Positions 1 to 8,554 of a stretch of DNA of 64,000 nt are shown one piece after another; the stretch's first letter is position 1; every line of letters begins with the position of its first letter. The position numbers and the translations under genes were made by a program. The stretch comes from Arenibacter certesii DSM 19833 (GTDB lineage: Bacteria > Bacteroidota > Bacteroidia > Flavobacteriales > Flavobacteriaceae): the NCBI RefSeq assembly GCF_000429545.1, contig NZ_AUCB01000011.1, positions 99,979 to 163,978 on the forward strand, in the 5' to 3' direction. The notes beneath the pieces are model-generated. The model did no database searches. It saw only the letters and a program-made list of their open reading frames with translations, and was not told where the DNA came from.

Positions 1-244
1 AGTATTATGAACTGTATTCTTAAGTGAAAATTGGAACAATGGAGAATAGAGCTTTCCTAGATGAATGATAGAATAGGGGGCAGGAGATTCCTTCAATAGA
101 TAAATATAAAAATAAGCCCCATCAATATACACTTGATGGATTATTTTTATAATACCATATCGGATACACCTTCAAGCGTAAGGGTTTAATTTTAGGGGTG
201 CCAATTGAAATAAGTATAATTTAAGGCAAATACACCTAATACAA

Positions 245-766
245 TTAATTGCAGAGACTACAATTAGACTCTCCCACCAACTTACCTTCAAGGTTCAATT
301 CATATTTACAACATTCATTAAATTTCTCAATGAGAAGGCGCTTAGCCCGTCTTATCCGAGCTTTCACATTGGCTAGACTAATTCCTATTTCGGAGGCTAC
401 GTCCTTCTGCTTCATTCCTTTTATATAAACCATGGTAATTACCGATTTATATTCCTCGGGTAAATTGGCCAAAAAGCGATCAAAACAACATAAATCCAAA
501 TAACTTTCTGTTTGGACAATGGGAGCGTGATTAAGGTCTTGGACTATTTTACTCGACTTATTAAAATAATCATGGATTTCATTACGGACAATTTGAAATG
601 CCCAAGCCTTTGCTTTTTCCCGGTTTTTTAACTGATGTATATTTTGATGAATTTTTAAAAAAGAATTTTGCATTATATCATTGGTAGTATCCCGATCATT
701 TACTTTTTTAAGTATAAAAAAGTACATCTGACCATTATATTTATTCCATATGGTAGAAGTTTCCAT
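245..766 (-). CDS. sigZ: SigZ-type RNA polymerase sigma factor
   Basis: A 173-aa sigma-70 family (ECF-size) factor that would direct core RNA polymerase to alternative promoters. Region 2 spans about residues 8-72 (KVNDRDTTNDIMQNSFLKI, then a W-rich stretch KAWAFQIVRNEI). Region 4 spans about 98-150, with LPEEYKSVITMVYIKGM followed by the helix-turn-helix EIGISLANVKARIRRAKRLL. The order and spacing fit SigZ. After region 4 the tail reads CCKYELNLEGKLVGESNCSL and ends in Cys-Asn, giving two Cys pairs, with another CC pair mid-protein; such a tail could bind metal or sense redox (inference). No anti-sigma gene is adjacent. The only co-directional upstream neighbour is the cysteine-rich mini-gene, whose stop lies 48 nt before this start, so the two are probably co-transcribed. 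Confidence 0.9.
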   Translation of the reverse strand: METSTIWNKYNGQMYFFILKKVNDRDTTNDIMQNSFLKIHQNIHQLKNREKAKAWAFQIVRNEIHDYFNKSSKIVQDLNHAPIVQTESYLDLCCFDRFLANLPEEYKSVITMVYIKGMKQKDVASEIGISLANVKARIRRAKRLLIEKFNECCKYELNLEGKLVGESNCSLCN

Positions 767-786
767 TTCCTATTTTTAATGTTAAA

Positions 787-806
787 GGTCGGATCTAAAT
801 CCAACC
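787..806. other. Intercistronic hairpin between cysteine-rich mini-gene and sigZ
   Basis: Inverted repeat GGTCGGAT / ATCCAACC (one G-T wobble) with a 4-nt loop, lying in the 48-nt spacer. On the + strand it is followed by a T-run at 808-816, so in that orientation it resembles a terminator. On the coding (-) strand it would fold in the leader of sigZ and could affect processing or translation. Its role is unknown. Confidence 0.4.
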
Positions 807-814
807 CTTTTTTT

Positions 815-928
815 TTAACAACAATCACATTTGCTACATTCGCACTTGTCACAGGGACATTTATTTTCTAGGCAGTTTCCACAATTACATTGTTTGCAGT
901 CGCAATCGGTACATTTACAATTATTCAT
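815..928 (-). CDS. Metallothionein-like cysteine-rich 37-aa peptide
   Basis: Reading the minus strand from ATG at 928 to TAA at 815 gives a 37-residue peptide that begins MNNCKCTDCDCKQC and ends KCDCC. Fourteen of 37 residues are Cys, almost all in C-x-C or C-x-x-C spacing with Lys, Asp and Asn between, and there are no aromatic residues. This composition is that of a metal-thiolate cluster peptide (metallothionein-like), so the likely role is binding soft metals such as Zn, Cu or Cd in the cytoplasm; there is no signal peptide. I do not recognise a named family. It precedes sigZ in the same direction, and the sigZ product also has a Cys-rich tail, which suggests a shared metal or thiol theme. 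Chance is an unlikely origin for this Cys pattern. Confidence 0.75.
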   Translation of the reverse strand: MNNCKCTDCDCKQCNCGNCLENKCPCDKCECSKCDCC

Positions 929-1015
929 ATCTAAATTGTTTAAGTTCTATATAAGTAGACCGATAAACTTATAAAAAGATACAAATTATTTACTATTTTT
1001 TTAATCAGGAAAAGA

Positions 1016-1864
1016 TTAACCTTGGAAAGTCCATGCAATAAACCGACTTTTTTTATTGCCTAGTTGCATATTAATCACCTTTACAGAGGTAGGAAGGGTT
1101 TTGTTTATAGCTCGTTTTATGTCTTTCACATTTTCATTTTGAGATACTAAGGAAGTAAACCAGTGTATTTGGTCTTTGAATTGCACACTTTCCATTGCCA
1201 TTTTTTTTATAAAGGCTGTTTCCCCACCCTTGTACCACAGTTCGTTAGAGAGTCCGCCAAAATTTTGTGAATCTTTTTCTAATAACCTAAGATTTTGGAC
1301 CTTGCGCTTATTGCTGCGAAGTGCTTCGGACTTATTCCTAAAAAATGGCGGATTGCATACCACCACATCAAAAACATCATCGGGCAATACAACGTGCTCT
1401 AAAATATTATTTTTAAACCGTTGATGGCGCAAATCTATTTCTTTTAAAACACGATTCTTTTCAATAAGAATTTGAGCGTTATTAAGGGATGTCAGATCCA
1501 CTTCGGTTCCAGTACACTCCCAATTAAAATGACGACAGCCCAAAATAGGGTATATCAAATTGGCTCCAGTACCAATGTCCAATAACCGAATATTAGTTTT
1601 TGGAATTAAATCGGAAATATACAGTAGATAGTCCAGCCGACCAGGGATAGGAGGGCAAAGATTATTTTCTGGAATATCCCAATAGGTGAGGCCGTAATGC
1701 GACTTTAATAAAGCTGTGTTCAATGCTTTTACCGCATCTCTATCACCAAATTTTATAGTTTTACTCCCATAATCATTTACAAAAACAAAGTCATTTAGGG
1801 TAGGATGAATAGAAGTTAACCTATCAAAATCATACTCTTTTATGAAAGGATTTTTTGGGTGCAT
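1016..1864 (-). CDS. rlmF: 23S rRNA (adenine(1618)-N6)-methyltransferase RlmF
   Basis: A 282-aa SAM-dependent methyltransferase that modifies A1618 of 23S rRNA. The N-terminus (HPKNPF, then DYGSKTIKFGDRDAVKALN) matches the RlmF/YbiN family. The SAM-binding glycine motif is LLDIGTGANLIYP (about residues 94-106). The N6-adenine methylase signature NPPFF is at residues 171-175. Length is normal for the family. It starts 8 nt after the stop of the aminopeptidase gene at 1873-3000, so the two are probably one transcript, although their functions are unrelated. Confidence 0.93.
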   Translation of the reverse strand: MHPKNPFIKEYDFDRLTSIHPTLNDFVFVNDYGSKTIKFGDRDAVKALNTALLKSHYGLTYWDIPENNLCPPIPGRLDYLLYISDLIPKTNIRLLDIGTGANLIYPILGCRHFNWECTGTEVDLTSLNNAQILIEKNRVLKEIDLRHQRFKNNILEHVVLPDDVFDVVVCNPPFFRNKSEALRSNKRKVQNLRLLEKDSQNFGGLSNELWYKGGETAFIKKMAMESVQFKDQIHWFTSLVSQNENVKDIKRAINKTLPTSVKVINMQLGNKKSRFIAWTFQG

Positions 1865-1872
1865 AAGGCAGT

Positions 1873-3000
1873 TTATTGTTTACTGATTTTTCCATAGTCG
1901 GTCATGATTTTCATAACCCTATCAATGGGAAGCGACGCTACTGTATTTCCATTTCTTCCAATCATGGTTTCTGCAGCAAACAAGGAATTTATAATAGCCT
2001 CCTCGGTTGCTTCTATAGTTGCTAAAAATAAGGGTGTCATAGCCTCATTTCTTAGTAGTTTAGCCTCATTAATTAAAGATTCACTGGAATAGGGGATTAA
2101 ATTATCTTTTGCCGTTGATACCGCTATTATATAATCACCACTACCATTAGAGGCAATTCCCCCAGTTTTTCCTAATCCTAGCATAGCTCTTTTAGCAAGT
2201 CGCTCTAAATTTCTGGAGTCTAATGGTGCATCAGTGAAGACTACTATCATGCAAGAGCCATCCGTATCGTAATTGTACTGTTTAGGGATGGAATTCAACT
2301 CTTTGGCAATAGGAACGCCATTGATTTCTAGTACTCCTCCAAAGTTGGATTGAACTAAAACCCCCACAGTGTATCCTCCTTGTGATGGTGGAATTACACG
2401 AGAAGATGTACCAATACCTCCTTTGAACTGAAAACACACGGTACCAGTTCCTGCACCCACATTGCCTTCCATTACCTCCCCAGCCTTGGCATTTTCAATA
2501 GCACTCAATACATGTTCTAGTTTAATGTGCCTTCCCCTTATATCATTTAACCGACTATCGTTGGTTTCCCCAACTATGGAATTTACGGAATGCACATTTT
2601 CGTTGCGATCTAAAGTATAGGTGATTAAGGCATCAGAAGCTATGGGAACACTTAACGTATTGGTTAAGATAATGGGAGTTTCTATATTCCCTAATTCTTT
2701 TACTTGACTATAACCTGCTAATTTACCAAAACCGTTACCGATATAAATGGCAGCTGGCACTTTGTCTTGAAAAATGTTGCCAGAGTGGGGGAGTATGGCA
2801 GTTACCCCCGTTCTTACATTATCTCCTAAAATTAGGGTAGTATGTCCAACGCTAACTCCTAAAACATCTGTAATGGCATTGTTTTTACCGGTTTTTAAGA
2901 CTCCAATCTCAATTCCGTAGTCCCTTGCTCTTTTGCGTTGGGAATGTGTTTGAAGGGAAATTAGTAAAACTACCAATACAAATAATCTAGTTGGTTTCAT
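1873..3000 (-). CDS. Exported P1-family (DmpA/BapA-like) aminopeptidase
   Basis: A 375-aa member of the DmpA/endo-type 6-aminohexanoate hydrolase family, self-cleaving N-terminal nucleophile hydrolases acting on D- or L-aminopeptides or beta-peptides. Residues 1-20 form a signal peptide ending THS-Q, so the enzyme is exported to the periplasm. The family motif GNVGAGTGTVC is at about 179-189, followed by GGIGTSSR. The autoprocessing site is probably Gly248-Ser249 in DTDGSCMIVV, the position of the DmpA Gly-Ser cleavage; Ser249 would then be the nucleophile. Substrate cannot be told from sequence. First gene of a likely operon with rlmF; a TAnnTTTG element lies upstream. Confidence 0.9.
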   Translation of the reverse strand: MKPTRLFVLVVLLISLQTHSQRKRARDYGIEIGVLKTGKNNAITDVLGVSVGHTTLILGDNVRTGVTAILPHSGNIFQDKVPAAIYIGNGFGKLAGYSQVKELGNIETPIILTNTLSVPIASDALITYTLDRNENVHSVNSIVGETNDSRLNDIRGRHIKLEHVLSAIENAKAGEVMEGNVGAGTGTVCFQFKGGIGTSSRVIPPSQGGYTVGVLVQSNFGGVLEINGVPIAKELNSIPKQYNYDTDGSCMIVVFTDAPLDSRNLERLAKRAMLGLGKTGGIASNGSGDYIIAVSTAKDNLIPYSSESLINEAKLLRNEAMTPLFLATIEATEEAIINSLFAAETMIGRNGNTVASLPIDRVMKIMTDYGKISKQ

Positions 3001-3599
3001 AGGGTAACTTTTAGTGCCGTTGGTGGTTTTCAGACAAGTTAAATTTATAATTGACAGAATTGTTTATTAGTTCTAGGATACACCAAATATAAGTGTTCCA
3101 TAATTTAAAATTTAATTATCAGCTTTTCCTAAATATACATTAGAGATAAGCTACCACTCTAATGATTTATATGTTTTTCAGGTAGGCTATAAATAGATAT
3201 TGAAATTATTCTAATGGTACTACATGGTTGTAGATAGGAAAAATTATATAAAACGTAATCTTATAAAAAGAAAACTGAGAATTATGCCTTAAATGTGATT
3301 TAACTATTCTAGGAAATAGTTGTAAAATAGTCCTATTTTTATTATAATGGCCGATCGCAGAATTTACCAAATCGCAAAACAAATATTTATGAAACGCATT
3401 CTCTTCAGGCAACCTGAGGTAACCCATTTGTTGTATTTAATTTTCACGATGCCTTTTTTGGATAAGCATCATATTAAATTGTTTCCTTCTTATGATTCAC
3501 CAAATCACGCAAGCTCAAGTCTATAATTCAAATTTTCTTAATTCTTTCTTCAGGTTATGAGGAAGGATAAATTTAAAATTAGTAATCCAATAAAGAAAT
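3001..3599. other. Non-coding spacer between divergent genes
   Basis: About 600 bp of AT-rich sequence separating the divergent aminopeptidase and BCCT genes. It holds the minus-strand TATATTTG at 3084-3091. A 73-codon minus frame at 3206-3427 has no recognisable family and its composition reads like translated spacer, so I do not call it. No RNA gene or repeat was seen. Confidence 0.5.
3084..3091 (-). promoter_or_regulatory. Putative -7 element (TATATTTG) of the aminopeptidase-rlmF operon
   Basis: Minus-strand TATATTTG is an exact match to the Bacteroidota TAnnTTTG consensus, 83 nt upstream of the start codon at 3000. No clear -33 TTG is visible at the usual distance. Confidence 0.45.
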
Positions 3600-5264
3600 A
3601 TGCCAGTAAAAGTTACTAGAAAAGAAAAATCTTCCAAGTTTTTAGGATTGGTAGTCAATAAAACAGTTTTCTTAAGTGCCACCTTAATTCTTATAGGAAG
3701 TATCCTCTTCACTTTAATATTTGAGAAAGAGGCCGATCATTATTTTGGAATTGCACAAACTTATGTGTCCGCCCACGGAGGTTGGATCTATACCTTAGCG
3801 GTTAACCTGTTCATTATATTTTGTCTATATATGGCTTTTGGGAAATTCGGAAAAGTCCGAATTGGCGGAAAAAACTCCAAACCCGAATTTAGCCTTTGGG
3901 CTTGGTTTTCCATGTTGTTCAGTGCTGGAATAGGAAATGGATTAGTGCTTTTCAGTATTGCTGATCCAGTGCGTGATTTTTTAAATCCCCCACGTTTAGC
4001 GGGAGAAGAACCGGCACTTATTGCACAAGAAGCTATTAGTTTTTCATTTCTTCACCATGGAATACACGGTTGGGCTATTTATTCTGTTGTGGGCCTCTCC
4101 TTAGCTTACTTTACATATAATAGAAAAATGCCCCTTACGCTACGATCCGCTTTCTATCCACTTTTAGGAAACAGGATTCATGGATGGATGGGAGACGTGA
4201 TCGATATTATGGCGGTAATTACAACCTTATTTGGACTGGCTACAACAATAGGCTTTGGAGTAGGGCAGATCAATTCTGGACTGACTCATGTTTTTGGTAT
4301 TCCAAGCTCCCTGTTTTATCAAATAATTATAATTCTTGCAGTTACCCTTGCTGCCACGCTCTCTGCATTTAGTGGTGTAAATAAAGGGGTTCAAATGCTA
4401 AGTAAGCTAAATGTAAGAGTCGCTTCGGCAATTTTTCTTTTGGTTCTTATTCTTGGGCCAACCACCTTTATATTTAAATCCTATATCCAAAATATTGGGG
4501 TTTACCTCACCAACTTTGTGGATATGGCCACATGGACAGAAGCGCTCAGGGGAACAGATTGGCAGAAAACTAGGACTATCATGTATTGGGGATGGTGGAT
4601 TTCTTGGTCTCCATTTGTAGGTACCTTTATTGCCCGAATATCTAGAGGTAGAACCGTAAAGGAATTTATGCTCTGTGTGTTGATCCTTCCGGCATTGGTT
4701 ACATTTCTTTGGTTCAGTGCCTTTGGTGGAATTACAATGCGCGATATTCTGTTAGGGGATACCGCTATGATCGCTGCGGTTAATGACAATATCTCTACCG
4801 CCCTTTATGTGTTTTTCGATAAATTTCCATTAGCAATGTTGCTTAAAGTATTGGGTGTTGTGCTTATAAGTAGTTTTATAATCACATCTGCAGATTCAGG
4901 AGCCTTGGTAGTAGATAGTATTACTTCTGGAGGTAAGCTGAAGACGCCTCCTTTTCAGCGAGTTATATGGGCAGTTGCTACGGGCACTATAGCAGGTGTA
5001 CTTATGTATGGAGGTGGATTAAATGCACTGCAGACTGCAGTCACCATTTCTGGACTTCCCTTTGCCATACTGCTTGTGATGATGTGCTTCTCCCTCCATT
5101 CGGGAATGAAGGAAGATTATGAACAAGCAGAACGAGAACAGAAACTACTGGAAAGGGAATCCTATAGAAAAAATATCCTTCAACTAGTAGACAGGGAAAG
5201 GGAAGCTAGAAGCCAAAACGAAAAAGAAATTAACGTAGAATCTACACTAACAGATAATAAATAG
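3600..5264 (+). CDS. BCCT-family betaine/choline/carnitine-type transporter
   Basis: A 554-aa inner-membrane secondary transporter with about 12 hydrophobic helices, importing a quaternary-ammonium compatible solute or nutrient, usually coupled to Na+ or H+. The Gly-rich helix reads MLFSAGIGNGLVLFSIADP (BetP-like substrate/ion path). The family tryptophan box is WGWWISWSPFVGTFIARISR. The C-terminus (about 500-554) is a highly charged Glu/Arg/Lys helix typical of osmosensing or regulatory tails in this family. The universal stress protein gene starts 3 nt after its stop, so they are translationally coupled and USP may modulate the carrier. Substrate is not decided by sequence alone. Confidence 0.92.
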   Translation: MPVKVTRKEKSSKFLGLVVNKTVFLSATLILIGSILFTLIFEKEADHYFGIAQTYVSAHGGWIYTLAVNLFIIFCLYMAFGKFGKVRIGGKNSKPEFSLWAWFSMLFSAGIGNGLVLFSIADPVRDFLNPPRLAGEEPALIAQEAISFSFLHHGIHGWAIYSVVGLSLAYFTYNRKMPLTLRSAFYPLLGNRIHGWMGDVIDIMAVITTLFGLATTIGFGVGQINSGLTHVFGIPSSLFYQIIIILAVTLAATLSAFSGVNKGVQMLSKLNVRVASAIFLLVLILGPTTFIFKSYIQNIGVYLTNFVDMATWTEALRGTDWQKTRTIMYWGWWISWSPFVGTFIARISRGRTVKEFMLCVLILPALVTFLWFSAFGGITMRDILLGDTAMIAAVNDNISTALYVFFDKFPLAMLLKVLGVVLISSFIITSADSGALVVDSITSGGKLKTPPFQRVIWAVATGTIAGVLMYGGGLNALQTAVTISGLPFAILLVMMCFSLHSGMKEDYEQAEREQKLLERESYRKNILQLVDREREARSQNEKEINVESTLTDNK

Positions 5265-5267
5265 GAA

Positions 5268-6146
5268 ATGACAAAGAATAAAAGTTTGGATAACGAATTA
5301 AATCTTATTGTAGCGCTGGACCTTACAAGAATGGATCCTATTCTGCTGAAATATGTTAGTTATTTAAGCAATGTTTGGAAGGTGAAACACCTTTATTTTA
5401 CTCATAATATAAAACAGTCCAAGCTTTATAATCTATACGAGGATTTTTTGAAGGACGATATTACAGTGGAAGATATCGTAGAGCGAGAACTAGAGCGTTC
5501 CATTAAAGAAAACTACAATGGAAATGCGCCACATACTGTTGTAATTACTTCCGATAATTATACAGAAAGTATAATTGCCGATTTAGCGAAGGAATACGAT
5601 ATAGATGTTGTGGTGATGGGGAATAAGGACGAGTTGCAAGGAACGGGTGCAATACCGCAAAAATTGGTACGTATGTTAAATAGACATTTGCTATTGGTGC
5701 CAGAGGATGCAAGGCATAGTTTACAAAAAATGTTGGTTCCCGTAGATTTTAGTTCTAATTCCGCAAAGGCATTTTCAGCAGCAAAAAGTTTAGGTAGTGA
5801 TGATAATAAGGAAATACAAGCCTTGCATGTGTACAATATCCCTTCATTCTATTTCCCCTACATTGACACCCAAAAAGCAAAGGATAAAACGAGTGCGCAT
5901 CTACACGCTAGATTTGATCAGTATCGTAAAAAGCACCGACTGCCGCGAGACATCGATTTTATACATATAGATCGCGAAGAGCACTCGGTAGTAGAGATAA
6001 TTGAACGAGAAGCAGAGAAAGGGAATTTCGACATTATTTTAATGTCTGCCAGGGGAGGAAACAATATCACGTCCCTTTTTATAGGAAGTATTACAAACGA
6101 CCTATTATTAATGAACCGAACAATGCCCTTGTTGGTCGTTAAGTAA
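5268..6146 (+). CDS. Tandem-domain universal stress protein
   Basis: A 292-aa cytoplasmic protein with two UspA-like domains, about residues 10-145 and 148-292. The second opens with KMLVPVDFSSNSAKAF, the typical USP strand-loop, and ends with a phosphate-binding loop (SARGGNNITSLFIGSITNDL) followed by PLLVVK, close to the G-2x-G-9x-G(S/T) ATP motif. Domain one has a more degenerate loop. It is coupled to the BCCT transporter (3-nt gap), suggesting it senses ATP or stress state for osmolyte uptake (inference). A terminator follows directly. Confidence 0.9.
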   Translation: MTKNKSLDNELNLIVALDLTRMDPILLKYVSYLSNVWKVKHLYFTHNIKQSKLYNLYEDFLKDDITVEDIVERELERSIKENYNGNAPHTVVITSDNYTESIIADLAKEYDIDVVVMGNKDELQGTGAIPQKLVRMLNRHLLLVPEDARHSLQKMLVPVDFSSNSAKAFSAAKSLGSDDNKEIQALHVYNIPSFYFPYIDTQKAKDKTSAHLHARFDQYRKKHRLPRDIDFIHIDREEHSVVEIIEREAEKGNFDIILMSARGGNNITSLFIGSITNDLLLMNRTMPLLVVK

Positions 6147-6155
6147 TAAAGCTAG

Positions 6156-6186
6156 GGCTTTTCCAACAGGTAAAGCCTTTTTTTTT
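6156..6186 (+). terminator. Rho-independent terminator after BCCT-USP operon
   Basis: Stem GGCTTT (6156-6161) / AAAGCC (6172-6177), 10-nt loop, then nine T residues (6178-6186). It lies 9 nt after the USP stop codon. Confidence 0.8.
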
Positions 6187-6266
6187 GTACTCAATAATGT
6201 TTAAATTATAAGTCTAGTGATTTTGTTTGTATGATAAACCTGTATTCTTAGACCTGTATAGACGGA

Positions 6267-7583
6267 CTACCCCGTAGGTCTATCAGGTTTCTCTAGAGGG
6301 TTTTGAAGCGATATGGGTGATGGAGTGTTGTACACATCTTTTACAATCTGGCGCAAGTCTGGAATTACTGTTCTTGCCAATTTAGAATTACTGTTCAACA
6401 ATACACAAATCCCTAGATCGGATTCTGGGTATACTGCAATCTCATTTCTATAACTATTAACACTACCACCGTGATGCCAAACGGTTTTTGGAACTTCGCT
6501 ATCGTCCTCCAAAAAGGTGTGGATTCGCCATCCAAATCCATAATATGATTTTAAATGCCCGGGCCAACGTTGGTAATATTTGCTACTCCCTTTTATTTCT
6601 ACAAACGGATTAAAGGTTTCTAACAAGGCAGATTTCTCCATTAATTCTGGATGGTGTCCCAATAAAAAACGCATCCATTTACCCATATCCAATGCACTGG
6701 CATTGATGCCGCCTGCGGCAATGGCATTATAATAATTAGAATTGAGGGCTAAAGTTCTCCATCCATTTTTAATGGGTGAATGTGGCATGGCTACATTCTG
6801 CTCATGTGACAAAGCTTCGTAATCCATAGTTACATTTTTCATGCCCAAAGGTTTAAAAAATCGATTGGTCAAAGAGGTGGTAATATTTTGCCCGGTGGCC
6901 TGTAGTACCAACTCTTCACAGAGTGCAAACATGGCATTTTGATAGCTATACATCAATCCTGGTTTACTAATTGGGACCACATCTTTAAAGCGTGCCGCAA
7001 TGGTTGTTAAGGGTAATCCGGCCTCCACAAGATTGGTGTAACTATGATAAGGTGTACCAGATGTGTGCGAAAGTATATTGGCAAGTGTAATATTATCTGT
7101 ATTAGTTTTGTCTCCTAAGCGAAATGCAGGAATAAAATCACTTATCCTATCCTCCCAATGTAATTTGCCCTCACTCTTTAAATTAGCGGCCAATACTCCG
7201 GCAAACCCCTTGGATAAGGATCCTAGCCGAAATACAGTTTCACGATCTACACTGCTATTTTGATTGATATCTCGCCTGCCATATCCATCCGAAATTATAA
7301 TAGAATCTCCTTTTACAATACTTACTCCTGCACCTACAATATCTCCTGCTGCAATTGCCTTATCAAAATAGGCCTGAACAGCAATTTTTAAGTCGCGTTG
7401 TTGCAATTTATACAGTTGCACTTCAAGGGGGTCAACTAATGGTTCCTCTATGTTCGCTGAAAAGTCCGACTTTTCGGATACGGAATCGTTTTGTGGTGAA
7501 ACTAGTGAAAAGCCAATATAGGTAAAAACAAAAATCGTAAGGATTAATAAAGATGTTCTTACTATCATTTTGTTTTGAAGCAT
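6267..7583 (-). CDS. Membrane-anchored serine beta-lactamase-family hydrolase
   Basis: A serine hydrolase of the class C beta-lactamase / D-Ala-D-Ala carboxypeptidase (AmpH, Pfam Beta-lactamase) fold. The SxxK motif is in RLGSLSKGFAG (Ser nucleophile and Lys base). The second motif is YSYQNAMF (Y-x-N). The third is WHHGGSVNSYRNE, in the place of KTG. I place the start at 7583 (MLQNKMIVRT) or five codons later. The frame is open upstream to 7676, but the hydrophobic anchor VRTSLLILTIFVFTYIGFSL fits only with a start near here. It is likely periplasmic and tethered. Actual substrate (peptidoglycan peptide, ester or D-peptide) is unknown. Confidence 0.87.
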   Translation of the reverse strand: MLQNKMIVRTSLLILTIFVFTYIGFSLVSPQNDSVSEKSDFSANIEEPLVDPLEVQLYKLQQRDLKIAVQAYFDKAIAAGDIVGAGVSIVKGDSIIISDGYGRRDINQNSSVDRETVFRLGSLSKGFAGVLAANLKSEGKLHWEDRISDFIPAFRLGDKTNTDNITLANILSHTSGTPYHSYTNLVEAGLPLTTIAARFKDVVPISKPGLMYSYQNAMFALCEELVLQATGQNITTSLTNRFFKPLGMKNVTMDYEALSHEQNVAMPHSPIKNGWRTLALNSNYYNAIAAGGINASALDMGKWMRFLLGHHPELMEKSALLETFNPFVEIKGSSKYYQRWPGHLKSYYGFGWRIHTFLEDDSEVPKTVWHHGGSVNSYRNEIAVYPESDLGICVLLNSNSKLARTVIPDLRQIVKDVYNTPSPISLQNPLEKPDRPTG

Positions 7584-7948
7584 ACTAATTATTTTGTAAG
7601 TTGATGAAAATAATGGGTTAAATTTCGGGTAATATACTTTATTAACGGATGAAGAGCATAGTTTCTTATATTTCAATCGTTATTTGTTTCTTATTAAAGG
7701 AGAAGTCCTAAGTTTTAGATGGTACATGGCAGATTTATAATGTATTATAATATAAGTTGAAGACCTATTTTAATTGGTTGCTATTTTTGTCTGTGTAGAT
7801 TCACCTTAAACAATCGCTCTTTTCACATTTTTATTTGGTTGAAATATTCATTTAGCTCTTTTAAATTTTTTAATATACCACTACCCCAAAATACCCTTTT
7901 CAATCTTCTTCAGAATCTTATAATTTTCGGCTTTATCTGGCATAAATT
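7584..7948. other. Non-coding spacer
   Basis: About 365 bp of AT-rich DNA between two minus-strand genes. An open plus-strand frame at 7839-8102 is mostly antisense to the next gene and has no family features. No repeat or RNA gene was recognised. Confidence 0.4.
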
Positions 7949-8362
7949 TCATTGCTTTTTTTCAATATCTACTATAATTTCATTTTCAGATTTTTCTATA
8001 GTTAGAATAGAATCTATGAATTTTTGGTGGACCTGTGTCTTTATAATATTCCCTATTTTCTCTAGTATTTCTAATTTTACGAATGGAGTTTGGATCATTT
8101 GAAGAATGTTATTCCAGTTTTTACTATTATACTTAAAAGTTACTCTATGGGTAGACTCCAGAAAATCGGACATATCTATATCCTCAAACTTTTCGTAATC
8201 AAAAATATTCCAAAATACAATTCCGAACGATATTACTAATCCAGCAATTACCGGAATCACCCAGTACTCCAAGTCAAAACCATTAATTAAAACCCATAGG
8301 GATAATCCAATAGGGAGTAATACTAGGCTTTTTACTGTTATTTTCCATACTTTTTCGTTCAT
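7949..8362 (-). CDS. Small two-helix membrane protein of unknown function
   Basis: A 137-aa protein I do not recognise. After a short basic N-terminus there are two hydrophobic helices (about residues 10-28, SLVLLPIGLSLWVLI, and 33-53, VIPVIAGLVISFGIVFWNIF). A soluble C-terminal domain of about 80 residues follows, ending in acidic and lysine-rich residues. The topology suggests an inner-membrane hairpin with a cytoplasmic domain. It stands alone, with spacers on both sides. Coding is supported by the coherent hydrophobic pattern and length; function is open. Confidence 0.65.
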   Translation of the reverse strand: MNEKVWKITVKSLVLLPIGLSLWVLINGFDLEYWVIPVIAGLVISFGIVFWNIFDYEKFEDIDMSDFLESTHRVTFKYNSKNWNNILQMIQTPFVKLEILEKIGNIIKTQVHQKFIDSILTIEKSENEIIVDIEKKQ

Positions 8363-8554
8363 TTTATACTCAGCTAATTATTACTGCTAAAATCTTTAAA
8401 CCAATACAGAAAATATCTTTCTCATATCTACTATTAATATGTAGGATCCGCTTTACGTAAAGTTTTCAATGAATATAAATCTTAAGTAATTTTTATTTAG
8501 CCTTACTACGAATACCATTTTTAAAACATCTCCATTATCAAAGCCGGTTTGACG

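Noticed and set aside
1..244. Partial gene running off the left edge
   Set aside because: Stops are frequent in all frames; only a weak hairpin CCATCAA/TTGATGG at 119-139 is visible.
808..816. Plus-strand terminator formed by the 787-806 hairpin and T-run
   Set aside because: No plus-strand gene ends there; the T-run is the complement of the A-run in the minus-strand leader.
668..871. 67-codon plus-strand frame over sigZ and the Cys-rich gene
   Set aside because: It is antisense to both real genes, has no family pattern, and its composition is that of a reverse-frame shadow.
3206..3427. 73-codon minus frame in the 600-bp spacer
   Set aside because: No recognisable motif, no promoter, and no conserved-looking composition; read as spacer.
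7839..8102. 87-codon plus frame overlapping the two-helix membrane protein
   Set aside because: The hydrophobicity is the antisense image of the minus gene; no start signal or family.
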